From the NCBI RefSeq assembly GCF_003050925.1, contig NZ_QAOV01000012.1, forward strand, positions 155,538-219,537: a DNA stretch of 64,000 nt, read 5' to 3'. Source of the DNA: Pseudomonas sp. GV085 (GTDB lineage Bacteria > Pseudomonadota > Gammaproteobacteria > Pseudomonadales > Pseudomonadaceae). This document shows positions 42,365 to 50,372 of this stretch, one piece after another. Within the stretch, counting starts at the first letter, position 1; each line of letters starts with the position of its first letter. The notes under the pieces are model-generated. The model did no database searches. It worked only from the letters and a program-made list of their open reading frames with translations, and was not told the origin of the DNA. Made by a program: the position numbers and the translations under genes.

Positions 42365-44647
42365 ATGAATGATCTGGCCAATTCCAACATGACTACTAAT
42401 CCCCCCAAGCGAATTGACTTCAATACGCCTGAGCTGCAACGCAAGCGCCGCATTCGCGCGCTCAAGGATCGCCTGACCCGCTGGTACGTCCTCGTGGGCG
42501 GCCTCGCTGTGCTGGGCGCGATCACCTTGATCTTCTTCTTCCTTGCCTACGTCGTCGCGCCCCTGTTCCAGGGTGCCAGCCTGACTGCCAAGGACGCCAT
42601 TACGCCAGCCTGGATGCAAGACGCCGGCAAGCCGCTGATGATCTCCCTGGAAGAGCAGAACCAGGTGGCGATGCGGGTTTCCGACAAGGGCCAGGCATTG
42701 TTCTTCGACATCGACAGTGGCGCTGAATTGAAGCGCGTCGATCTGTTGATCCCGGCCGGCACCACCGTGACCTCCATTGGAGAAGATCAGCCAGGTCATC
42801 CGCTGGTGGCCGTGGGTCTGTCCAACGGTCAGGCTCTGGTGTTCCGTCACACCTATAAAGTCAGCTATCCGGAAGGCAAGAAAACCATCACCCCGGCCGT
42901 CGAGTACCCGTATGGCGAAGCGCCAATCGCGGTGAACGAAGCCGGCGGTGCACTGGAGCACGTCAGCCTCAACGCCAACGACTCGACCCTGATGCTGGTT
43001 GGCGCCACCGGTTCGCAACTCAATGTTCTGTCGCTGACCAGCGAAGAGAACATGATGACCGGCGAAGTCACCAACGAGCAAAAGCGTATCGATCTGCCGC
43101 AAATGACCGAGCCGGTGAAGAACATCTTCGTCGACCCGCGTCAGCAGTGGTTGTACGTGGTCAACGGGCGCGCCCAGGCCGACGTGTTCAGCTTGCGCGA
43201 CAAGAGCCTCAATGGTCGCTACAAACTGCTTGAAGACGGTGAAGCGCAAGTCACCGCCAGCACCCAGCTGGTGGGTGGTATCTCGCTGATCATCGGTGAC
43301 TCCAAAGGTGGCCTGGCCCAGTGGTTCATGGCACGCGACCCCGATGGCGAGCAACGCCTGAAGCAGATCCGCACCTTCCAGATGGGCACCACGCCGATCG
43401 TTGAAATCACTGCCGAAGAACGCCGCAAGGGCTTCATTGCCCTCGACGCTTCCGGCAAACTCGGCGTGTTCCACAGCACTGCTCACCGCACCTTGCTGGT
43501 GGAGCCAGTCGCTGAAGGCCAAGGCGTTTTCGGTCTGTCGCCTCGCGCCAACCGCGTGATCGTGGAAGCCGGCGGCAAGTTGCACCCGCTGCTGCTCGAC
43601 AACCCGCACCCGGAAGTATCGTGGAGCGCACTGTGGAGCAAGGTCTGGTACGAGAACTACGACGAGCCTAAGTACGTCTGGCAATCGACCGCTGCCAACA
43701 CTGACTTCGAACCCAAACTGAGCCTGTCGCCGCTGACCTTCGGTACCCTGAAAGCCGCGTTCTACGCCATGCTGCTGGCCGCTCCACTGGCCGTTGCCGC
43801 TGCGATCTACACTGCGTACTTCATGGCCCCGGGCATGCGCCGCAAGGTCAAGCCGGTGATCGAGCTGATGGAAGCGATGCCGACGGTGATCCTCGGTTTC
43901 TTCGCCGGCCTGTTCCTCGCGCCCTATGTGGAAGGGCACTTACCGGGCATCTTCAGCCTGCTGATGCTGCTGCCGATCGGCATTCTGGTCGCCGGTTTCA
44001 CCTTCAGCCGCCTGCCTGAGTCGATTCGCCTGAAAGTCCCGGATGGCTGGGAAAGTGCGCTGCTGATTCCAGTGATCCTGTTTGTGGGCTGGTTGTCGCT
44101 GTACATGAGTCCGTTCATGGAGAACTGGTTCTTCGGCGGCGACATGCGCATGTGGATCTCCCACGACCTGGGTATCACCTACGACCAGCGCAACGCCCTG
44201 GTAGTCGGTTTGGCCATGGGCTTCGCGGTCATCCCGAACATCTACTCCATCGCCGAAGACGCCGTGTTCAGCGTGCCTCGCGGCCTGACTCTGGGCTCCC
44301 TGGCCCTCGGTGCCACGCCGTGGCAGACCATGACCCGCGTGGTGATCCTCACTGCCAGCCCGGGCATCTTCTCGGCGCTGATGATCGGCATGGGCCGTGC
44401 GGTCGGTGAAACCATGATCGTGTTGATGGCCACCGGTAACACCCCGGTCATGGAAATGAACCTGTTCGAAGGCCTGCGCACCCTGGCGGCCAACGTCGCG
44501 GTGGAAATGCCCGAATCGGAAGTCGGCGGCAGCCACTACCGCGTGCTGTTCCTCTCGGCGCTGGTGCTGCTGTTGTTCACCTTCGTCATGAACACCCTCG
44601 CGGAACTGATTCGTCAGCGTCTGCGCAAGAAATACTCGTCGCTTTAA
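42365..44647 (+). CDS. pstC: Phosphate ABC transporter permease PstC, enlarged form
   Basis: 760 residues, against about 320 in E. coli PstC. After one membrane helix (about 45-68) comes about 390 residues with repeated strands ending in short G-L/V-F units (SNGQALVF, ASGKLGVF, GSQLNVL), reading like a periplasmic beta-propeller. The permease core follows from about 455: FGTLKAAFYAMLLAAPLAVAAAIY, IELMEAMPTVILGFFAGLF, and SLALGATPWQTMTRVVI as ATPase contact. The start is ATG 42365 with AGGG; a second ATG is at 42389. Enlarged PstC occurs in other pseudomonads. Confidence 0.93.
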   Translation: MNDLANSNMTTNPPKRIDFNTPELQRKRRIRALKDRLTRWYVLVGGLAVLGAITLIFFFLAYVVAPLFQGASLTAKDAITPAWMQDAGKPLMISLEEQNQVAMRVSDKGQALFFDIDSGAELKRVDLLIPAGTTVTSIGEDQPGHPLVAVGLSNGQALVFRHTYKVSYPEGKKTITPAVEYPYGEAPIAVNEAGGALEHVSLNANDSTLMLVGATGSQLNVLSLTSEENMMTGEVTNEQKRIDLPQMTEPVKNIFVDPRQQWLYVVNGRAQADVFSLRDKSLNGRYKLLEDGEAQVTASTQLVGGISLIIGDSKGGLAQWFMARDPDGEQRLKQIRTFQMGTTPIVEITAEERRKGFIALDASGKLGVFHSTAHRTLLVEPVAEGQGVFGLSPRANRVIVEAGGKLHPLLLDNPHPEVSWSALWSKVWYENYDEPKYVWQSTAANTDFEPKLSLSPLTFGTLKAAFYAMLLAAPLAVAAAIYTAYFMAPGMRRKVKPVIELMEAMPTVILGFFAGLFLAPYVEGHLPGIFSLLMLLPIGILVAGFTFSRLPESIRLKVPDGWESALLIPVILFVGWLSLYMSPFMENWFFGGDMRMWISHDLGITYDQRNALVVGLAMGFAVIPNIYSIAEDAVFSVPRGLTLGSLALGATPWQTMTRVVILTASPGIFSALMIGMGRAVGETMIVLMATGNTPVMEMNLFEGLRTLAANVAVEMPESEVGGSHYRVLFLSALVLLLFTFVMNTLAELIRQRLRKKYSSL

Positions 44648-44662
44648 GAAAGGTAGAAGTCT

Positions 44663-46333
44663 GTGAAACAGAACTCCCTGAAAGGATGGTTCAAGAGCGG
44701 CGCCCCCGGCGTCTGGATCAGCGGTGGCGCGGTGTCCATCGCGGTCATCATGACCATTGGCCTGCTGGCAGTGATTGCCGTGCGCGGTCTGGGTCACTTC
44801 TGGCCGGCGGATCTGGTGCATGCCAGTTACGACGTACCGGGCCAGGCCAATCACCTGGTGATCGGCGAAATCGTACAGAAGGAAGAAGTGCCACGTGCCC
44901 GTCTGAAGAGCGCCGGCCTGCCGGTGCCTGACGAAGGCCCTGAGTTCATGACCCGCGAGCTGATCAAGGTCGGCAACCGTGACCTGAACGGCAACGACTT
45001 CACCTGGATCGTGGGCGAGTGGCTGACCAACCAGACGACGCCGCCGGAGCTGATGGCCATCGAGCGTCGTGAGTGGGGCAACTTCTACGGTTACCTGGTC
45101 AACGTCAAACAGGATGGCAAAGTCGTCGCTGAAGGCGAAGCGGCATGGCCTGAGTTGCAGGCCCGTGTCGACCGCGTGAACAAGCTGGCTGCACAGCTCA
45201 AGAACCTGGAGAAAACCGACATCGGCGCGATCAACGCCGGTCTCGAGCGCATCCGCTTGCACGGTCGCAAGCTTGAGCTGGACGGCAAACTCGACGCCAC
45301 CGCACAAGCGGACATGGAATCCGAACGCGCCGAACTCAATGCTCGCTATCAGGATGTCGAAGCGCGCCTGAGCGACTTGCACGCGCAGTTCAACCGCGAC
45401 AGCCTGACCGCCCGCGATGCGAACGGTAAGGAAATCGAAATCGGCATCGGCAAAGTGGTTCACGCTTATCAGCCGAACGCCATGAGCACGACCACCAAGA
45501 TCGGTTTCTACTTCAGCAAGGTCTGGGAGTTCCTGAGCGACGACCCGCGTGAAGCGAACACCGAAGGCGGGATCTTTCCGGCCATCTTCGGCACCGTGAT
45601 GATGACCCTGATCATGGCGATGATCGTGACCCCGTTCGGCGTACTGGCGGCGGTGTACCTGCGTGAATACGCCAAGCAGAACGCACTGACCCGGATTATC
45701 CGCATCGCGGTGAACAACCTGGCGGGCGTTCCGGCTATCGTTTACGGCGTGTTCGGCCTGGGTTTCTTCGTCTACGTGCTGGGTGGCTCGCTCGACCGTC
45801 TGTTCTTCCCGGAAGCCTTGCCGGCGCCGACCTTCGGCACACCGGGCCTGCTCTGGGCCTCGCTGACCCTGGCGCTGCTGGCAGTGCCGGTGGTGATCGT
45901 GGCCACGGAAGAGGGCCTGGCGCGGATTCCTCGCACCGTACGTGAAGGCTCGTTGGCCCTCGGTGCGACCAAGGCGGAAACCTTGTGGAAGATCGTGCTG
46001 CCGATGGCCAGCCCGGCCATGATGACCGGCATGATCCTCGCCGTGGCCCGCGCCGCGGGTGAAGTGGCGCCGCTGATGCTGGTGGGTGTGGTGAAACTGG
46101 CGCCGTCGCTGCCGGTGGACGGTAACTACCCGTACCTGCACCTGGACCAGAAGATCATGCACCTGGGCTTCCACATCTATGACGTCGGCTTCCAGAGCCC
46201 GAACGTCGAAGCCGCACGACCGCTGGTGTACGCCACGGCGCTGCTGCTGGTGCTGGTGATCGCCACGCTGAACCTGTCGGCGGTGTACATCCGTAACCAC
46301 CTGCGCGAGAAGTACAAGGCGCTGGATAGCTGA
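44663..46333 (+). CDS. pstA: Phosphate ABC transporter permease PstA, enlarged form
   Basis: 556 residues, against about 296 in E. coli PstA. The N-terminal membrane helix (about 18-42) is followed by a soluble segment with a long Glu/Arg/Leu-rich coiled coil (about 160-250; LAAQLKNLEKTDIGAINAGL, ARYQDVEARLSDLHAQFN). The permease core starts at about 300: AIFGTVMMTLIMAMIVTPFG and IVYGVFGLGFFVYVLG, with EGSLALGATKAETLWKIVLP as the ATPase contact. GTG start with AAGG upstream, 16 nt after pstC. A REP pair separates it from pstB. Confidence 0.93.
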   Translation: MKQNSLKGWFKSGAPGVWISGGAVSIAVIMTIGLLAVIAVRGLGHFWPADLVHASYDVPGQANHLVIGEIVQKEEVPRARLKSAGLPVPDEGPEFMTRELIKVGNRDLNGNDFTWIVGEWLTNQTTPPELMAIERREWGNFYGYLVNVKQDGKVVAEGEAAWPELQARVDRVNKLAAQLKNLEKTDIGAINAGLERIRLHGRKLELDGKLDATAQADMESERAELNARYQDVEARLSDLHAQFNRDSLTARDANGKEIEIGIGKVVHAYQPNAMSTTTKIGFYFSKVWEFLSDDPREANTEGGIFPAIFGTVMMTLIMAMIVTPFGVLAAVYLREYAKQNALTRIIRIAVNNLAGVPAIVYGVFGLGFFVYVLGGSLDRLFFPEALPAPTFGTPGLLWASLTLALLAVPVVIVATEEGLARIPRTVREGSLALGATKAETLWKIVLPMASPAMMTGMILAVARAAGEVAPLMLVGVVKLAPSLPVDGNYPYLHLDQKIMHLGFHIYDVGFQSPNVEAARPLVYATALLLVLVIATLNLSAVYIRNHLREKYKALDS

Positions 46334-46338
46334 TAACC

Positions 46339-46426
46339 CTGTAGGAGCGAACTTGCTCGCGAGGAAGGTACATCCGACACATTTTTTGTGTCTGAACGAC
46401 CATCGCGAGCAAGCTCGCTCCTACAG
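46339..46426. repeat. REP palindrome pair between pstA and pstB
   Basis: CTGTAGGAGCGAACTTGCTCGCGA and the arm TCGCGAGCAAGCTCGCTCCTACAG, separated by about 40 nt, within the pst operon. It may give partial termination or segment mRNA decay. Confidence 0.85.
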
Positions 46427-46496
46427 AAAGAATTGTGTAACCGCAGGCCAAGGCCAGCGGAAAACGAACCGAATTTGTTAGCACAGGGAGCCTCCC

Positions 46497-47330
46497 ATGC
46501 AGCACGAAGCACATACCCACGGCATCAACATGTCGGCGCTGGGTCGCGACAAGCAGAGCCTGAACCTCGAGCAGGAAACCGTGGCTATCGAAGTGCCGGG
46601 CCTGAGCCTGTTCTACGGCGAAAAACAAGCGCTGTACGACGTCAGCATGAACATCCCGAAACAGCGCGTGACCGCCTTCATCGGCCCGTCCGGCTGTGGC
46701 AAGTCGACGCTGCTGCGGACCTTCAATCGCATGAACGACCTGGTTGACGGCTGCCGCGTTGAAGGCGAGATCAACCTGTACGGCAACAACATCTACCGCA
46801 AGGGCGAAGACGTGGCCGAACTGCGTCGTCGCGTCGGCATGGTGTTCCAGAAGCCGAACCCGTTCCCGAAAACCATCTACGAAAATGTGGTTTACGGCCT
46901 GCGCATCCAGGGCATCAACAAGAAGCGCGTCCTCGATGAAGCCGTCGAGTGGGCGTTGAAAGGCGCGGCATTGTGGGACGAAGTCAAAGACCGTCTGCAC
47001 GAGTCGGCACTGGGTCTGTCCGGTGGCCAGCAGCAACGTCTGGTGATCGCCCGCACCATCGCCGTGGAGCCGGAAGTGCTGCTGCTCGACGAACCGTGCT
47101 CGGCACTCGACCCGATCTCCACGCTGAAAGTCGAAGAGCTGATCTACGAACTGAAATCCAAGTTCACCATCGTCATCGTGACTCACAACATGCAACAGGC
47201 GGCGCGGGTGTCCGACTACACCGCGTTCATGTACATGGGCAAGCTGGTGGAATTCGGTGACACCGATACCCTGTTCACCAATCCGGCGAAGAAGCAGACC
47301 GAAGACTACATCACCGGTCGCTACGGCTAG
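46497..47330 (+). CDS. pstB: Phosphate ABC transporter ATP-binding protein PstB
   Basis: 277 residues. Walker A GPSGCGKST, Q-loop VFQKPNPFP, signature LSGGQQQRLVIARTIA, Walker B VLLLDEPCSALDP and the switch His in VTHNMQQAARVSDYTAF are all present. A soluble extension of about 30 residues precedes the NBD. It energises PstCA. AGGGAG lies before the ATG. The next gene, phoU, starts after 111 nt holding a tandem repeat. Confidence 0.97.
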   Translation: MQHEAHTHGINMSALGRDKQSLNLEQETVAIEVPGLSLFYGEKQALYDVSMNIPKQRVTAFIGPSGCGKSTLLRTFNRMNDLVDGCRVEGEINLYGNNIYRKGEDVAELRRRVGMVFQKPNPFPKTIYENVVYGLRIQGINKKRVLDEAVEWALKGAALWDEVKDRLHESALGLSGGQQQRLVIARTIAVEPEVLLLDEPCSALDPISTLKVEELIYELKSKFTIVIVTHNMQQAARVSDYTAFMYMGKLVEFGDTDTLFTNPAKKQTEDYITGRYG

Positions 47331-47392
47331 CAGTAGCCACAAGCCGCACGCTTCAAGCGGCAAGTCAGAGCGGTTCGGGTACGACACACATC

Positions 47393-47427
47393 AGCTTGCA
47401 GCTTGTAGCTTGCAGCTCACAGCTTTT
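47393..47427. repeat. 7-bp tandem repeat between pstB and phoU
   Basis: Five consecutive 7-mers AGCTTGC, AGCTTGT, AGCTTGC, AGCTCAC, AGCTTTT lie just before phoU. Upstream, the inverted pair GCCGCACGCTTCAAGCGGC (near 47343) is related to the same GC-TT motif. This style of repeat is seen between genes in pseudomonads; its role is unknown. Confidence 0.7.
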
Positions 47428-47441
47428 GCGGAGCAGACAAC

Positions 47442-48203
47442 ATGATTTCTAAGGAAGGCCTTACACACCACATCTCCCAGCAGTTCAACGCCGAACTGGA
47501 GGAAGTGCGCAGCCACCTCCTGGCCATGGGCGGACTGGTGGAGAAACAGGTCAACGACGCGGTGACCGCGCTGATCGAGGCCGACTCCGGCCTGGCCCAG
47601 CAGGTGCGCGAGATCGACGACCAGATCAACCAGATGGAACGCAACATCGACGAAGAATGCCTGCGCATTCTGGCCCGTCGTCAGCCGGCAGCGTCCGACC
47701 TGCGCTTGATCATCAGCATTTCCAAATCGGTGATCGACCTGGAGCGCATCGGTGACGAAGCGACCAAGATCGCCCGTCGCGCCATCCAGCTATGCGAAGA
47801 AGGCGAAGCGCCGCGCGGTTACGTCGAGGTGCGCCACATCGGTGACCAGGTGCGCAACATGGTCCGCGATGCACTGGACGCCTTTGCCCGTTTCGACGCC
47901 GAGCTGGCGTTGTCGGTGGCGCAGTACGACAAGATCATCGACCGCGAATACAAGACCGCCCTGCGTGAGCTGGCGACCTACATGATGGAAGATCCGCGTT
48001 CTATCTCGCGGGTTCTGAGCATTATCTGGGTGCTGCGTTCGCTGGAGCGTATCGGCGATCACGCACGCAATATCTCGGAGCTGGTGATCTACCTGGTGCG
48101 CGGCACTGACGTGCGGCACCTGGGTCTCAAGCGCATGAAGGAAGAAGTTGAAGGAACCAGTGGCGAAACCGCTAATGTTCCGGGCAAAACTGACGATAAG
48201 TAA
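47442..48203 (+). CDS. phoU: Phosphate-signalling regulator PhoU
   Basis: 253 residues, two PhoU helical bundles: EEVRSHLLAMGGLVEKQVNDAV, SDLRLIISISKSVIDLERIGDEATKIARRA (first) and AVSLA-like DREYKTALRELATYMMEDPR, RSLERIGDHARNISELVIY (second), the latter carrying the metal-binding ExxxD. It links PstSCAB with PhoR and represses the Pho regulon when phosphate is plentiful. It ends the pst operon, with a strong terminator. Confidence 0.96.
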   Translation: MISKEGLTHHISQQFNAELEEVRSHLLAMGGLVEKQVNDAVTALIEADSGLAQQVREIDDQINQMERNIDEECLRILARRQPAASDLRLIISISKSVIDLERIGDEATKIARRAIQLCEEGEAPRGYVEVRHIGDQVRNMVRDALDAFARFDAELALSVAQYDKIIDREYKTALRELATYMMEDPRSISRVLSIIWVLRSLERIGDHARNISELVIYLVRGTDVRHLGLKRMKEEVEGTSGETANVPGKTDDK

Positions 48204-48219
48204 GGTTGCCCAAGTAAAG

Positions 48220-48246
48220 CGCCCGGCCTTTTGGCCGGGCGTTTTT
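48220..48246 (+). terminator. Intrinsic terminator of the pst-phoU operon
   Basis: Stem CGCCCGGCC / GGCCGGGCG with a TTTT loop and five T after it, 17 nt past the phoU stop. Confidence 0.92.
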
Positions 48247-48370
48247 GTTTGCGGCTGACGAAATCGAAAAGCAGCACCCGCGAACGAAAAGTCCGGCGTG
48301 ACTGAAGGTTTTTGGCAATGTGCCATCAGCAAGGCGGTATGCTGGCCGGGATTTTTTAAAGGGGTGGTGG

Positions 48371-49273
48371 ATGAGTAAGGTCAGTGTGTTGGTCGTGGAC
48401 GACGCGTCGTTCATTCGTGACCTGGTGAAGAAGTGCCTGCGCAATTATTTCCCGGGCATGCGGATCGAAGACGCGATCAATGGCAGAAAGGCCCAGGCCA
48501 TGCTGGCCAAGGAAGCATTCGACCTGGTCCTGTGCGACTGGGAGATGCCGGAAATGTCCGGCCTGGAACTGCTGACCTGGTGTCGTGAGCAAGACAACCT
48601 CAAAACCATGCCCTTCGTGATGGTGACCAGCCGTGGCGACAAGGAGAACGTTGTCCAGGCGATCCAGGCCGGGGTGTCCGGTTACGTCAGCAAGCCGTTC
48701 ACCAACGAGCAACTGATCACCAAGGTCAAGCAGGCGCTGCACAAGGTTGGCAAACTCGACGCCTTGATCAACGTAGCCGCGACCAAAACAAGCTCGGCAT
48801 TCGGTAACGACTCCCTCGCTGCCTTGACCGGTGGCAAGGCACCCGTCGCCACGCCAACAGCCGCACCTGCACCGTCCAAAGGCCTGCTCAACAACCCGCC
48901 GGTCAAGACGCCTGCGGCTTCTTCGGCACCTGCCAGCGGCCGTGGCCAGGGTCAACTGCGTTTGCCGAACGGCATCCAGCAATGTGTGATCAAGGCCTTG
49001 AGCCTCAAGGAAGCCCTGCTGGTGGTGAAGCGCTCCGAGACCCTGCCGCAGATCCTCGACAGCGCCGTGCTGGACCTGGAGCAGGGCGATAACGCCGAAG
49101 TCGCCCGCCTCAACGGCTATCTGCACGCCGTCGTCGCCCACGAACCGAAGCCCGACAGCGACTGGCTGCAACTGACCTTCCGCTTTGTCGATCAGGATGC
49201 GCAGAAGCTCGATTACATTTCGCGCCTGATTGCGCGGGGTACGGCGCAGAAGCATTTCATTCCTGGCGCGTGA
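48371..49273 (+). CDS. Response regulator with a C-terminal PilZ-like domain
   Basis: 300 residues. Receiver domain 1-125 with phospho-acceptor D56 (LVLCDWEMPEMSG), VVDDASFIRD acidic pair, and KPF. A Pro/Ala-rich linker (about 150-200) leads to a C-terminal domain ending WLQLTFRFVDQDAQKLDYISRLI, which resembles PilZ, but the RxxxR and D/NxSxxG ligand motifs of PilZ are missing (ALSLKEALL instead). So c-di-GMP binding is doubtful. PAO1 has a response regulator in the same place, after phoU. GGGGTGGTGG precedes the ATG. Its kinase is not encoded here. Confidence 0.85.
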   Translation: MSKVSVLVVDDASFIRDLVKKCLRNYFPGMRIEDAINGRKAQAMLAKEAFDLVLCDWEMPEMSGLELLTWCREQDNLKTMPFVMVTSRGDKENVVQAIQAGVSGYVSKPFTNEQLITKVKQALHKVGKLDALINVAATKTSSAFGNDSLAALTGGKAPVATPTAAPAPSKGLLNNPPVKTPAASSAPASGRGQGQLRLPNGIQQCVIKALSLKEALLVVKRSETLPQILDSAVLDLEQGDNAEVARLNGYLHAVVAHEPKPDSDWLQLTFRFVDQDAQKLDYISRLIARGTAQKHFIPGA

Positions 49274-49362
49274 TCTTGTCTCTTTGAAACATCTGCCGAC
49301 TACCCGGGTCCATTGCAGCTGCTAGGCTCAATCCCAGGCCTCACTCGACAGAATCCTTGCTC

Positions 49363-50259
49363 ATGTTCACGCGCCTGCTGTTTTTATGTGGCCTGTTCAT
49401 GGTCGCCACCTCGGCCATGGCCATGACCATCTACAAGTCCAAAGACGCTTATGGCGTGGTTTCCTACAGCGACCGCCCCAGCAAAGGCGCCCACGTGTTC
49501 GTTTTTCGCGATGGCATGGTCGAGCACCTTGAGCGCCAGGTGCGCCTCATCATCACGAAGAAGAACGGCGTGCACAGCGTGTACGTGCGCAATGATCTGT
49601 ATGCGCCGGTAGAGGTCGAATTGAGTTTTGCCGGGGTAAAGAACGCCAGCGGTGTGCCGGGCGGGACGATTCGGCGCGTGATACCGCTACGCAGCAGCGT
49701 TCGCCTGGCGCAGCTCACGGCGGCTAAAGGTGGAAGGTCCCTCGCGTACGTCCCGAAGTTCAAATACTCCCTGGGCGACCCCTCAGGGCCCATGGTGGGC
49801 TATCGGTACCCCTTGCCCTGGCGTGGCGGGCCATTCCGGATCAGCCAGGGCGCCAATGGGCCCTACAGCCACTTCGGGCCCAAGAGCCGATATGCCATAG
49901 ACATCGCAATGCCTGAGGGCACGCCGATCATTGCCGCGCGAGGCGGAGTGGTGGTGAAAACCGAAAATCGCCAGAGCGGGCGCGGCACTGATGCATCCGG
50001 CAATTTCGTGCGGGTGCTGCACGATGACGGGACCATGGGCGTTTACCTGCACCTGAAGAAAGGCTCGGTCTGCGTTCGGGAAGGTCAGCGGGTACAGGTG
50101 GGCAGTGCCTTGGCGCTGTCGGGCAACACTGGCAACAGTACCGGGCCGCATTTGCACTTCGTGGTGCAGCGCAATACCGGGCTGGGGCTGGTATCGATTC
50201 CGTACCAATTCAATCAACCGGTCGGCGCGCTGCCCAACTTTGCGTTGGGCAAGCAGTGA
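49363..50259 (+). CDS. M23 family metallopeptidase (LytM-like), exported
   Basis: 298 residues. Signal peptide MFTRLLFLCGLFMVATSAMAMT; then a short DUF4124-like piece (IYKSKDAYGVVSYSDRPSKG) and a C-terminal M23 domain: FGPKSRYAIDIAMPEGTPIIAARGG with the first His and Asp, and HLHFVVQRN holding the catalytic HxH. It should act on peptidoglycan cross-links or as an activator of amidases at the cell surface. It is a single gene after the response regulator, ending at a REP pair. Confidence 0.9.
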   Translation: MFTRLLFLCGLFMVATSAMAMTIYKSKDAYGVVSYSDRPSKGAHVFVFRDGMVEHLERQVRLIITKKNGVHSVYVRNDLYAPVEVELSFAGVKNASGVPGGTIRRVIPLRSSVRLAQLTAAKGGRSLAYVPKFKYSLGDPSGPMVGYRYPLPWRGGPFRISQGANGPYSHFGPKSRYAIDIAMPEGTPIIAARGGVVVKTENRQSGRGTDASGNFVRVLHDDGTMGVYLHLKKGSVCVREGQRVQVGSALALSGNTGNSTGPHLHFVVQRNTGLGLVSIPYQFNQPVGALPNFALGKQ

Positions 50260-50280
50260 TGAGGTGTCTGAACTGACGCT

Positions 50281-50343
50281 TTCGCTGGCAAGCCAGCTCC
50301 TACAGGAACTGCGCATATCTGTAGGAGCTGGCTTGCCAGCGAA
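50281..50343. repeat. REP palindrome pair (GTAGGAGCTGGCTTGCCA family)
   Basis: TTCGCTGGCAAGCCAGCTCCTACAG and its perfect inverse flank a 13-nt spacer, between convergent stops of the peptidase and CNNM-like genes. Confidence 0.88.
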
Positions 50344-50372
50344 GGCATCAACGCGGTTCAGGCTGGGATGCC

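Noticed and set aside
43940..46300. Long open frame antisense to pstC/pstA
   Set aside because: It runs opposite to two firmly identified permease genes, has a His/Arg/Gln-rich composition typical of GC-rich antisense frames, and shows no family motif.
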